From NCBI GenBank assembly GCA_907164885.2, contig OU015496.1, forward strand, positions 185,903,781-185,967,780: a DNA stretch of 64,000 nucleotides, given 5' to 3'. The DNA is from Dolomedes plantarius. Taxonomy: Eukaryota; Arthropoda; Arachnida; Araneae; Dolomedidae. The notes under the pieces are model-generated. The model ran no database searches and was not told the origin of the DNA. It saw only the letters and a list, made by a program, of their open reading frames with translations. Below, piece by piece: positions 46,486 through 57,700 of this stretch. Position 1 is the stretch's first letter. Every line of letters begins with the position of its first letter. A program made the position numbers and the translations under genes.

Positions 46486-47232
46486 GATTGAGGTACCGCC
46501 TTAAATCGAGATGCTGCGAGCTCGATTCTTCAGTGAAGTCTGTTGCATTGACAGTTCATATGAATTTTAAGATATTGGTAACGAATGAGATTAAAAAATT
46601 GTCAGCGTGCGTTTCATAAAAATGTTGTGAGATGATTATATTATAGAAACGTAAGAGATTAAATAATAACTTTGAAGAAAACTTTCCCGTAATCATCGTA
46701 ATTGTGATCAAACTTGTTGCGTATTAATGATTTGTTAGTCCAGCAGATATTCAAGGGTAGTTAATGAACTCTAGGATTGTCCTGAAGAATGCCTGATTTC
46801 CAGTTTCGGATCTTGGGAGTCCTTAAAAAGTTTTTAAAAAGAACTGATTTTCGAGTTGAAATACAAGAATTTTCAGTCTTAACGATTGTCTTGTGGAAAT
46901 GCGGATTCCCCCCCCCCCCTCTCTCTCTCTCCTATTTGTTTGTGTCAGCCCTTTTTGTTCTTGCTGTTGTAGTTGTAATTTTATTATCATTTGGTTGGTT
47001 ATTTGAAATATACCTCTGACCTTCCCGCTACAAATAAATATACATTTTTAAAAAATTTAATTTTAATTTTAAAAAACCTTGTTGATTAGCTGTGAGTGCT
47101 CGCTATGGCACTCCTTACCTGTGCAAATTTATCATGTTAAATGCGGTGGGGGAGGAGGCGTTGCTGCTTTTACAGTCAGTTAAAAGTAATATTTACAATA
47201 GGATTATCTTTTTCACGAATTTATTTAGGAAA
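46486..47232. other. No recognised gene
   Basis: Contains a C12 tract running into CT repeats (46908-46930). The 76-codon frame across it is a low-complexity artefact. No other feature. Confidence 0.45.
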
Positions 47233-47234
47233 TA

Positions 47235-47824
47235 CAGTCAAACCTCCATATATCGAACTTCTCTATATCGGAATTTTCTGTATATCGAACTCTTAGCAAA
47301 TCTCCATGTTCATTACATAGAAAAATTGTTTCTATATATCGAATTTTTTTTCAAGACAAATTGGGAGATTTTATTCCACTTTAGAATAAAATCTCCCAAT
47401 TTTTGGCATTTTAAACAATACGTCGTGGACTTCAATTCGCGAAAAATGTCCCGGTTGAAGTTTTTAGTGGATTGAATAAATACGAACATTTTTTTTAACT
47501 TTTCGCATAACTGTTCAGGAAGGTATTCGTAGTTTTTTTTTAAAGAATGTAACTGTGATCATTGTAACCACTGTCTGCATTATTGTTTTTTTAAAGACAT
47601 GTAGTAATCAATAAATCTTTCATATTAAATCATTTTTTAGTTGTTAACTTTCATTTAATGGGATTCGCATATAAATTAGAAATGAAGTTTCGTATACGAA
47701 AATTAGCTTTAGTTTTTTTTAAAGAGAATTGTGATAAGACTAAGCTCAATTCTATATATCGAAATTTCTATATATCGATTTTTTTTCGCGCAATTTGCTA
47801 CGTCGATATATGGAGGTTCGACTG
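47235..47824. mobile_element. ~595 bp TIR element, copy 3 (pogo/Tigger-like MITE)
   Basis: A complete 590 bp copy starting CAGTCAAACCTCCATATATC and ending GATATATGGAGGTTCGACTG, with TA on both sides. It keeps the 19 bp-arm central hairpin (near 47361-47402) and the right subterminal CTATATATCGA repeats. It is very close to copy 2 along its whole length and has no transposase. Confidence 0.88.
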
Positions 47825-48042
47825 TATTTAGAGCTAATTAAATCATGAATCTCAAATATGTCGAAATGTGTAAACTTATAAAATATATATAAAAATTACA
47901 TTTGGTTACCCTAAAATGCTACCCCCGATCCTGAAAAAGCCCTCTTATTTTTTTTATTTCTGAAAATGAGTGTAAATCCCTGAATTGTGGCGCTTTGCTG
48001 GAGTATGTTGTTTAAGTGAACCCTGTATGAATAATTCCAGTT

Positions 48043-48114
48043 GTTCGGCGTGGTATATCCGAAACCAAATCTGGATATGTTCGGCGTGGTATATCCGAAA
48101 CCAAATCTGGATAT
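48043..48114. repeat. 36 bp tandem duplication
   Basis: The unit starting GTTCGGCGTGGTATATCCG occurs twice in succession (48043-48078 and 48079-48114) without a mismatch. It lies in an otherwise unannotated stretch. Confidence 0.95.
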
Positions 48115-48199
48115 GGTAAGCAGCGAACACGTCTGGCGTGCGGGATAACCAAGGATTTCCTGTAATGCGTGTATGATTATGATGTAACAACGTAGCTAG

Positions 48200-48560
48200 G
48201 ATTTCCGATTTACGCCGCGCGCGCACGAAGCCGAGGGGGAAAACACACATCTTCCTTCATTTGCATATCACAGCGAAGGTGGCCGGCGTATCGCCAGAAT
48301 ACCGCTTTTCATTTTCAGGGGAGAGAAATCGGTGCGTTTCCTTTTTAACCCGGAAGGATATTCGCTTGGGGTTCCGTCCCACCTGTCCCGTGTTCCCGGC
48401 CCGAATGCTCTTTGGGAGCGTATCACGTCGCAGTCTCTGTGTTCCCGAGTTTTGTTTCTGCAATAGAGCGTGACGAATGGCCGCACGTGTTGGCTGGAGC
48501 TGCTTCCACCCCCACACAAATCGGCGTTTAGCGGCCGCCCGCGCTAGGTCCGTGGGAAAG
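48200..48560. other. GC/CpG-rich block
   Basis: A ~360 bp patch with many CG dinucleotides (for example CGCCGCGCGCGCACG near 48213) in AT-rich surroundings. It is open on both strands (103 codons minus at 48257-48568, 70 plus at 48261-48473). No product is recognised. It is a candidate promoter-associated region, exon or unrecognised repeat. Confidence 0.3.
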
Positions 48561-50304
48561 ATAAACATTCGCCGTGTAACGTACCTTATACGCGTGTAGC
48601 TGTGACTTAACTCTCGGTTGAGGCAACTGCTCGAACTTATGGGAAAGTCAGGATAAATAAATCAAATTAGCGTAAAGTTTATATTTAGCTATATATGAAT
48701 CTTTCATTAGTGCTCATTCGTAAATCTTTTTTTCCCGTGTGTTGAGGGAGCGGGAGGTTTTTCACTTAATATGCCAGATTTGTGTATCCAGACATTTAAC
48801 TCGGACTTACTTTAGTGATATTAGTTCAGTCAAATTTTACGACGAGATTCGAACGCGAGACTGCGAACCTCGAGACCGGTGATCTACCTGCTGAACTATC
48901 CAGTAGATATGAAGAAATGTTATTTTCCAGTCCCACAACTTTATTTGATTATAGACTTTAATTGTATTAAACGTCTTTGTGTTAATGCACTTTTATTAAA
49001 CTCAGTAGGGGTTCAAAAGAGGGCACTGAATCTGGAGTTTCTTTGCGTTCGGTTCCTTCAAAACTTCAAGTAAATTTTTCTGGAAACGTCCGCTGAATAA
49101 TCAAGTGTAGATAAGGCTTCCTTACTTGCGTAATGTGTTTATAAGAAACATATTAAACCATTTAGCCCTTCGTATATCCTAAACTGCAGAATTCATCTTC
49201 ATGACAAAACGACCCATCTGGCGCGATCGTGTTGTCTCTGAAACTAAAGTGAATGAGTATGGGAATTTTTGTCCTTTCTTAGTCTCAGAGTTGACACTAA
49301 TAAATGACGACCGCAGTTGCAAACGCAAAGCCGAAAATATGATTCCGTCCAGCGAGTAGAAATTCGCACCCGGGTTCTTGTTGAAAATAACCTTTATACG
49401 CTAAAAATCGTCGTACGAATCACATAGAATTAAATAAATAGTTCAAAATTTTAGTATCTCATAGAGCGTGAACAACCGTCACTCAGCAGTGTAGCATCAA
49501 ATGTGAAACTCATTTATAGTCAGATTGCCTTAGAATTATAGGTTTCTGTGATTACGTCATACGCTATTCCAGATGACGCCGCTTATTCTTAATTTTAACG
49601 ACAAATTTGGAGCCTAAGGTAATACGCTACTTATTTGCTCTTAATTCCTGGCTTGTTTCTTTTTTTTTTTCTTTCTTTTTTCATAAAAACTTTCAAGGAA
49701 ACCAACATTCACTTGTTCGTTAACAATATGCAGTAGAGTCATCTTCCGGCATTGAGCGTCTCTTATCTGCATGCGATAAAGAAAAAGGAATAAAAATAGC
49801 ACCCGAGAGACATTTGCATGGCAAATTCCATTTTCGTCTAAATTAAACCACCCTGGAAAGTTGTCAGTTTCCCTGAAGTTTTGATGCGATTCCGTGTGGC
49901 AGCACAACACCCCGTTTTCTCCTCTCACCCCTCGCGTTTACTTTTAATGAACACCTCTATAGTAAACCTCCACTGCCAACGGGTTCCCAGGTCGCAAATG
50001 AACTCTGACGAATGGTGACTCACTAATTACCTGGGATGCAAATGAAACAAAAATGTCCTTGCAGAAAGGGGGTGGATCTTGTCGTGGCCGTTTTGTGCCT
50101 GTAGTTATTTCACATCGAGTTTTGTATGGCGAAACTCTTGATATGTGGTATCGTACAGAAAAATTTTTGTGTCATGTGTTGACAGAGATTGTTGTGTATG
50201 ATTCATTCGAACGTTTTTAAAGAATAAACAGCATTCTAAAAGAAAGGTATAACCCACTTTCCGGAATTTCGTTCTCAAGGATTCTTCTGAGAATAAATCT
50301 AATG
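48561..50304. other. No recognised gene
   Basis: AT-rich. A degraded tRNA-like head may lie at about 48840-48906 on the minus strand (GGATAGTTCAGCAGGTAGAT and GTTCGAATCTCGTC). A 95-codon minus frame at 49641-49928 ends in poly-Lys from a T-run and is not convincing. Confidence 0.4.
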
Positions 50305-52556
50305 CAGTTAGCTCTCTGTTTAACGACTTTCAAGGGATCGTGAAAAATCGTCCTTAAGTAGAGATCGCCCTTAAACAGAATTTGTGAAAAAATAACATTT
50401 CCCTTCACACTTTACAGGCTTAGGACTGTCAATATATTTCTTAATATATTCGCGTGTTTAAAAATGTTATCTCTATTATCATTGTTATTTTATTCACAAA
50501 AAGTTATTTTAAATTGCATTGAAGAAAAAGAGTACAAACAATACAATAAATTAGGTTTTTAAAAAGTCAAAAAGTGCCGATTGCTTCTTTTCGTTATTCT
50601 CTTTTCCAGATTTTTTAAAATGTTAATGTCTCATCTTTCATATTCGATGTAATATAGCGTCGGAGAGCATCTAGAGCAGAAGTTAGTTGCATCTTTGTAA
50701 GACGGTTGCAATGTCTCGTTTTCCGTGTCTTCAACTTCATCTTCTTCGTCTGACACTATGTTTTTGTTTACTATATCTTCATAAATTTGTTCTACATTTC
50801 TGTAATCTGTTGCTAAAACAGATTAATCACAATTGTAGAAATCTTGAATTGAAACATCTTCATCTTCAACAAGACTTCTCCATTCTTCAGGGGTAATGTC
50901 ATCGTTGATTTCTACATCCGTACTTTGTAGTTCCACTACAAGTTATTTGCGAATTCCAGCAACGCGAAAGCAGTTTTTTATTGTGGATGAAGAAACTTCT
51001 TTCCATGCTGATGTTTTTATGTGCATTGATTCCGAGATCGTAATTTTTTTAATTTTCATAAGGTCAGCCGAATTGTTTATTAATATCCTGATTAAAAACT
51101 TTCTGTAGTATGCTTTCACACTCCGAATGATACCCAGGTCTAATGGCTGCATCTTCCTAGTGCAATTAACTTGTAAGAAAGGAATAGTCAAATTTGTAAG
51201 TCCAGGGATATTTGGTGGATGTGCAGCGCAACAGTCGATTAAAAGCAAAACTTTTCTCTTTTCTTGATGCATTTTTGCATCAAATTTTCTAATCCAGTCA
51301 ATAAAAATTTGATGTCATCCACGCTTATTGTTATTCCGGTACTCACAATTTTTCCTGGTGATATTCTTAAAACACCTTGGTTGCTTTGATTTACCTATAA
51401 CTAGTGGTGGAAATTTCTCAGATCCATCCGAATTAGTGCACAGTAAAACAGTCAATCGTTCCTTACTGTGTTTTCCCCCAAAGTACTTTTTGCCCATATA
51501 CGTTTTATTAGGCACCATATTGTAGAATAGGCCCGTCTCATCCGCATTGAATATGTTCTTCTCATCATGTCCATCTAATATCCCCTTCAGCACTATTTTC
51601 CATTCTTCCACTATTTTTTCATCTACGGAGCCACTTTCGCCAGATATGCTTTTCAATACAAGTCCATATATTTCTTTAAACTTTGCTAGCCAACCAGCCG
51701 ATGCCGGAAAATTTTGCATTCCAAACTTTTCTGCCAGAACAAAAGCATTTTCTTTAAATATCACTCCGGGTATTGGAATGTTGGATGATCTTGCTTCATG
51801 AAACCATTGCAGGACTGCCTTATCAAACTCTTCTGGTCAGCCACATAAAATTTTCTGCCATTTGGATTTGGATCCCAAACCAAATTTTTGTGCTGCTTCA
51901 AGAATTTTCTCTTTGCTTGCTAAAATGCCTTTGAGAGTAGACTCGGGTATCTGAAATTGTCTTGTGAATTGGACTATTGTCATTCCAACACATTCTTCCC
52001 AGTCTTTAATAATTTTCACATTTTCGTATGGCGTAAGATGCTTTCGCTCTGATGCCATTTTGCTCTGCTCACTTCGTATTCGTACTGGAATGAGCTCCTA
52101 CACACAATCATGAATTCCCTAAACATGAACACTTCCCGGAAGGAATGAGAGAGGGCTGCTATTGGACAATTCGTAAGTCACATGACAACAGATGGTGGGG
52201 ACAATAGAGTGATTCATCTTTCGCACTAAGAGCTCCATGAAAGAATATTCGATCTTCCAAGAAACAGTAATTCCCCCCCCCCCCCCCCCCCTGTGTTTCC
52301 CACTGCAACAATTCTGTGATTGCAACATTGCAAACATCAAGGAAATTCCTGGTCTGTTATTGAAACCAAACTTGTCTCACCCCCCCCCCCCCCCCCCCCC
52401 ACCCAGGTTCCCGTCCTGCAGATAAAATGTTAAAGAAAAGTTTATCATGTAAATAAATTTGTCGTTAAACAGAAACAACGTCGTTTTTAAATAGAATTTT
52501 TTTACGTCGGAGGGGCCGGGACTGGGAAATATCGTCGTTAAACAGAGAGCCAACTG
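50305..52556 (-). mobile_element. Tigger (pogo-superfamily) transposon, disabled
   Basis: A 2252 bp element with matching ends: CAGTTAGCTCTCTGTTTAAC on the left and, inverted, CAGTTGGCTCTCTGTTTAAC on the right. The right flank is TA; the left flank is TG, a probable mutation of the expected TA. It carries a Tigger transposase on the minus strand (50631-52058). Between the right end and the start codon are two long C tracts, 19 (52273-52291) and 21 (52380-52400), which create spurious poly-Pro and poly-Gly frames. All parts of an autonomous Tigger are present, but the gene is broken. Confidence 0.93.
50631..52058 (-). pseudogene. Tigger transposase pseudogene (CENP-B/DDE type)
   Basis: A pogo-superfamily transposase related to JRK/TIGD and CENP-B. 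From ATG at 52058 it has an N-terminal HTH (HLTPYENVKIIKDWEE, STLKGILASKEKIL), an in-frame TGA near 51837, and a CENP-B/Tc5-type HTH (EFDKAVLQWFHEARS, FPASAGWLAKFKEIYG). The DDE core follows with the first Asp in NADETGLFYNM, GGKHSKERLTVLL and VIGKSKQPRCFKN. Near 51315-51345 there is a stop with compensating frameshifts. The second Asp is in LLIDCCAAHP (usually DNCPAHP) and the third in MQPLDLGIIRS. An acidic C-terminal tail runs to TGA at 50631-50633 with two further stops. The catalytic Asp residues survive but several breaks make it inactive. Confidence 0.92.
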
Positions 52557-52635
52557 TAAATTCATCATTGATTTTAAATTTCCTCAATTCTTAAAATAAA
52601 AATAACTCATGATACAACAGTCCGAATTGCTTTTC

Positions 52636-52889
52636 AGCACTGTGGACCAAGGCCGGCGGTGCCTATCTCCGCTTTCATGACCGTGGGCTTGGGGTGCCAT
52701 ACAGCATATGTCTCGGTCAGGTGGTCAACCTGACGCGGGACCCCCCAGAGTTAGTTCCCAAGCATGCTTGGTCCTCATTTTATCGACCCACTGAAGGGAT
52801 GAAAAGCATGAGTCGACCTTGCCCAGTCGGAGGGCCGAACCCTGGACCTGTGGTGTGACGGCTTTTAACCACTACGCCACCGGGCGTCC
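52636..52889 (-). mobile_element. tRNA-derived SINE with a conserved-type central domain
   Basis: On the minus strand the head reads GGACGCCCGGTGGCGTAGTG with a B box CAGGGTTCGGCCCTC. The body contains GTCGACTCATGCTTTTCATC, GGGTCGATAAAATGAGGACC and AAGCATGCTTGGGAACTAA. The GTCGATAAAATGAG...CTTGGG motif resembles central domains shared by SINE families of several invertebrates (described best in molluscs). This comparison is from memory. The insert is about 254 bp; no clear target duplication was found. Confidence 0.7.
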
Positions 52890-53026
52890 AATTTTTAATA
52901 TATAATATTTAAAAAGGTATTCTTTTTGAAATAAATAACCGTAATTCAATAAATAGTAATAAATAATCAAAAATGTTTTAAAATTTTATTTCTCAATGGT
53001 CGGGCCCTAGCTTACTAGGACCAAGG

Positions 53027-53065
53027 TTTTTTTTTTTTTTTTTTTTTTTTTTGGGGGGGGGGGGG
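53027..53065. repeat. Composite homopolymer T26-G13
   Basis: Twenty-six T followed directly by thirteen G. Similar short phrases lie on both sides (AGGACCAAGG before and CAGGACCAAGAG after), so the tract may sit inside a local duplication. Confidence 0.95.
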
Positions 53066-54583
53066 CAAAGACCCTTGACCAGGACCAAGAGTCGAACCCG
53101 AAACTAGTTACGGTACGACTATAATTCTATGTTTATACAATAGTAGTTTAAGATGTTATTCAAAAAAGATTGTGGTTTTTTGTGTGTCTGCCACTTCCTA
53201 TTTTGAGGAGCTCCCCCTGCCCTTCTCTCTTTAGTATTTAGTAAATAAAGCATTTTTCCTCGTTACTTCATTATCTTGAAAATAAATTTCGCCCATCCCG
53301 AGATTCGAACACTCGGCGCCTCTTGTCGACTGGGCAGGCTGTTCTGCCAAGTTTGATCTTTTTCAGCACGAGGTCATGCTTCTGGAACAATATGCACATT
53401 CGAAAAAGATCAACCCACAATTTCGCTGTTCATTTAAAACCGTTCGAGATCTGAAAGCGCTGCCCTTCAATCCAGGATGTGGCCTCTAATGAAAAAAAAA
53501 AAAAATATTTTTCTTAGTTCTAATGATCTGGAACTTAAACAGCTCTTTTATTTTCCCCCTATCCCTTTTCCATGAGCTCATACCGCTTGATATCTGTAAA
53601 TAATTCACTTGATGTTGGATTTTGCAGTGATATGCTTATAAAAACGGTATCCGCCTTTTCCTCTTCCTGATCGCTGATTTCTAAGCTGTTAGTTTTTCCC
53701 GCCGTGCCCGACCTTGTTTCGTTGAAGGTGCGCGTGGGAGAGAGCTCGGTTGATTCACGCGCGCGTTGGGCTCTGATTCATGCGCCGATGAGGGACGAAG
53801 CCTTGAACCTGGTCATTTCACTCTCGGCGTTAAAGAGCCCGAGCTCGAATAGTGCGGAGAAATATGTGACAGGCCAGGGAAAGCGTGCAAGTTGATTTTT
53901 TCTTGTGTGAGTTCTTTCCCTTTCTGAAAAATTCCGTACTTTTTTCCTGTGAGATTCAAAATTCTGCCCTTCTTCTTTAGAAGGAACACTTGACATACCA
54001 TAGCATTTCCCAGTGATAGTATGGAGCAGTGGCGCAACCAGTATGATATACCCCACCCCTAAAATTTATAGGAAACGGGTTATTCTAAAATAAATATTCA
54101 TGCCCCCTCAGGAAAAATAATTGTTCTACTGGCAACGAAAACATCCCCCTTTGTTTCAGGTTTTAATTTTAGTTGCACCACGTATCCAGTGGTCCGAAGC
54201 GCTTCTCCTGTGGTTTCCATATTCGGTTCACTTACTAATACCTTCTCCCCACTTGACGAAGACTTACATTTGTACCACTATTTGCTAATCTAAAGATTTT
54301 AGCTCTTACATAGAAAACAAGTTGATATAGCTTTCAGTGGTGGTTCTTCTCTTTTTTTCAGTAATTTGATAATATAAAGGTTCTATTGGAAGTTAAATTT
54401 GTTTGGCCTCATAATGACGGGTTACTTCCGAATTTGCGAGAGCACGAGATTCGAGCAAAACTTTTGATGGGACAGTCATTACTGAGATGTGTTGGCAGTC
54501 TTACTCACTGAGACAACAAAGATTGTGCTGTGTGTTGTTTAAGATGATATGAAACCTAAGTCCATGAAAACTATTAATCATGC
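53066..54583. other. No recognised gene; degraded tRNA-like motifs
   Basis: B-box-like motifs on the minus strand occur near 53099 (GGGTTCGACTCTTGG), 53297 (TGTTCGAATCTCGGG) and 54447 (GCTCGAATCTCGTG). They are probably old SINE heads but too diverged to delimit. 53640-53890 is a GC-richer patch with short frames on both strands. CAGTGGCGCAACCAG at 54025 might be a lone hAT-like end. Confidence 0.35.
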
Positions 54584-54591
54584 TTTCCATT

Positions 54592-54768
54592 CAGTGGCGT
54601 AGCGAGAGGTGGGCAAGGGGGTCTATCATGCCCTGGGCGCCACTCGCTCAGGGGCGCCAATTAGTCCTTTTCACTAATTCTATATATTATATTACTATAT
54701 ATTTTTTGGAAAGGGGTGGCCAAAAAGGTATCGTGCCCCGGGCGCCAGTTATGCTCGCTACGTCACTG
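54592..54768. mobile_element. hAT MITE with exact 8 bp duplication
   Basis: A 177 bp element starting CAGTGGCGTAGCGAG and ending, inverted, CAGTGACGTAGCGAG. It is flanked by TTTCCATT on both sides (54584-54591 and 54769-54776), an exact 8 bp duplication as made by hAT transposases. Inside the ends, inverted GGGCGCC motifs also pair. It has no coding capacity. Confidence 0.95.
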
Positions 54769-54776
54769 TTTCCATT

Positions 54777-57700
54777 CATGCATAATAAAATTACTTCCCA
54801 TGACACACCCAACAGTCAACTCAAATGATGTAGACATTATACTTAAAACCTTAACTTACCGTGGTATCTAAACATTGTATTGCCCAATTGGCACCGTCAG
54901 TAACACTTATTGCCTGTCTAGTTTGCTTCTTAATACCCTTACTTTAAAATAAGGTTAAAAGCGCATCCGAAAAGATCGTTATATTAACTTTCAAAGAATA
55001 AAGATAGAAAACCGAATTCTGTAATCATTGGGACTAAAGGATTTTTATATAACAAACGCCGCCTTGATTCGATATTGCTGAACGAAAAAGAAAGCAAAAC
55101 CAAGCGCTGCATCGTCTTTAAATTCGTTGCCTGACCTCCGGTCGATGATCTTTTGGTTTTAATCAAGAAACAAAATTTCGAGGTCCGCATACCGCTTTCC
55201 AAGTTATTTTATGAATAATTTCTTTAATCGTTTCCAGGAAACCTTCAAACACCCGGATGACCGACAAAGACAAATGAGGAGGTGTATAAACACATACGTT
55301 TCACAGTGGATGGACATTCGAGAGCTCATTGTCTGCAGTTGCCGAGTTCTAATTACCCTCTTCGGCTTTCGTTATCCTTGGCCACCGTATATTTCCTCGG
55401 AATGATCTGTCATCAATCACTGTCGAAGTCTAGACACCTAGCGCGAGAGAGGCTTCATTTACTTAGAATTAAAAGGACTCGGGGGCGGAGACAAAAGAAG
55501 AATGGTAAACAAAAACTTCGTTTCCTATCCTAATGTCTTTCCGTGAAATTTCAGCCAGAACTTATTCGGTTCAGTCGCTGTCTTTTTATTTTTCGCTGTT
55601 TTGCGCATTTTGAGCTTTTTCTAGTACATCATATTCGCTTTTTGCCAGCAGGAGGGAACCTCATTTCCTACAGGTAATTATTTTTTCATTCGTACATGCG
55701 GGTACTTTTATTTTTTTTTCATTTCTTAAATGTGTAGTGCGCGTAGTCTTCCGGCTCCGTGCGGTTCATCAAAAGGAGTCGGAAACGTTGCTGTTCGGAT
55801 ATAATCCACCCTCAACCATTGAATACTATATTTCGTAATCCATCTAATGGTGGTTCTTCAAAGAAGAGTATCCACTCTGCATTTGTTATTTGATGCCTTG
55901 ATGTTTCCAGAGACTTAGAATAGTTATATAGATATGGACTTTTTTTCTTCTAAAGCCTTAAAAACGTTTCATCATTCTCTTTTGAAGATAAGTGGTGTAT
56001 TCCTCTTCTTGGCATGAACCACAACGTTAAAAGCCATTGGATTTAGCATTCATTGTATGAATGTTCCGTAATCAGGTTGATGTGTCTTTGCTTTTGTTGT
56101 CGTTCCTATTTCAGTCGATTGATACTAGCATGAAATATCAAATGAACTCATCTACTATCCGAACTAATCTCTGAAAATACCCTATGAAACATTTTTTAAA
56201 GGGTTGTAATTTCGATTATCTGCTGCTACAAGTCTTATCACTTGTCAAAGCGATTTCTTCTCGAATCTGAAAACATTGGCATATTTTTAATCAAGTATTC
56301 GCAAAATAGTAAAGCAAATTTAACGAAAGCCTGTTGATAACTTAACAGAACTATAAAAGTATGAATAATTCGAGAACCACCATTTCAAGGTTAATGTATT
56401 TTTACGCCGTGTTTTGAACCGTTTTTACTGTATTCGGAGGGGGGATGTTGTTTCACCAATTTCAGATCATAAGGTTTTACGTCATTTCTTGCGGATGCAC
56501 GCATTCTCTTTATAGCATCACCAAACTCATCTTTATAATGCATCCTAGCTTTGTATATGTAGGGATAGCTAAAGTTAGAGATAGTCTGAAGTTAGAAATC
56601 TAAATTATGCCTAAATCCATTTCTTTCGCTCAGTGTTCCCGTAAAGTTCCATTTTTCTTATTTTACGATCACGGATAGATAAATTTTGTTTATCGAACAC
56701 ATAGCGTTCGTGTTCGATAGTGTAGCATTGATTCACAATTAAATAAGCTATTGGTGCACGAGGCTGTACCACAGTAAAAATCCTTACTAGTTTTGTGTAT
56801 GTTTAAGACGACAATCTTAAATTCTCAGTGGTACCTACCCACTTTTATGTTATTCCTTGGGTACTTCCCCTCAACCGCATACAATGCACAGCCATTGTAC
56901 CTTCTAAGGCCTTAGGTCTTTCTTCGGATTTTAGTCCTATTCTCAAAGAAACATTTGTTAGAGGCTTTCCCTCCCCTCCCCCTTGACGCTTTATTTCCCT
57001 CTTTTAAGATTTTACATCAGGTGTAGTGGTCAGTAATGGACATTTATTTACCTGTCCACTTCCTAGAGTATCCTGCTGACACATGGCTTTTCTTGAACTT
57101 CTTGCAGATCATTTCCACTGAATTGGAAGAAAATAGCTTCCCTGGTGTCGTCAGTTCTGCAGGTGTGCAGATTAAGGTGTTCGATCAGTCTTGGAGAAGT
57201 ACTATTTTTCCGTACCCTTATCCATTTTAAGGTTTGGGGGATGTCTTAGTAACTATTTTGATTTGAAGGTGGTTGATAAATGGACGGATATCTGACCCAG
57301 GTGGTTTATCCAACATTCGAACCAGGTGTCAGTATGAATAGCTAATATGCACTGAACCTTCTTGTTACCAGTACTAATCGAAACCTCTTTTAAAAAAAAT
57401 TATAATAAATAAATCCACGATGTCTATTAACATTGCCACTATCGACTTTATATCTTTCCCTCTTTAAATAGGAGAGAAAAATTCGCATAATAACGTTTCC
57501 CTGTTGTCAAATTTCAGCAGAATTCAGACGTTGAAATGCTTTCCTTACCATAAGTATTCGTATCAGTTGGTGAAAAATATTTGCTGTCTACTTTTTTGAA
57601 ATAGGTTTAAAGGAAAGTACAAACCAAATTATTTGTAGTATCATTTTTGCCCTACTTGGATTTTATTTCTCACATAAATGACACTTAGGAAGAGAGACCT

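Noticed and set aside
52237..52568. Poly-Pro and poly-Gly frames in the Tigger leader
   Set aside because: They arise from the C19 and C21 tracts inside the transposon, outside its gene.
57036..57230. Possible exon after CTTCTTGCAG near 57109
   Set aside because: The segment is short, the donor (GCAG|GTGTGC) is weak, and the peptide shows no recognisable motif.
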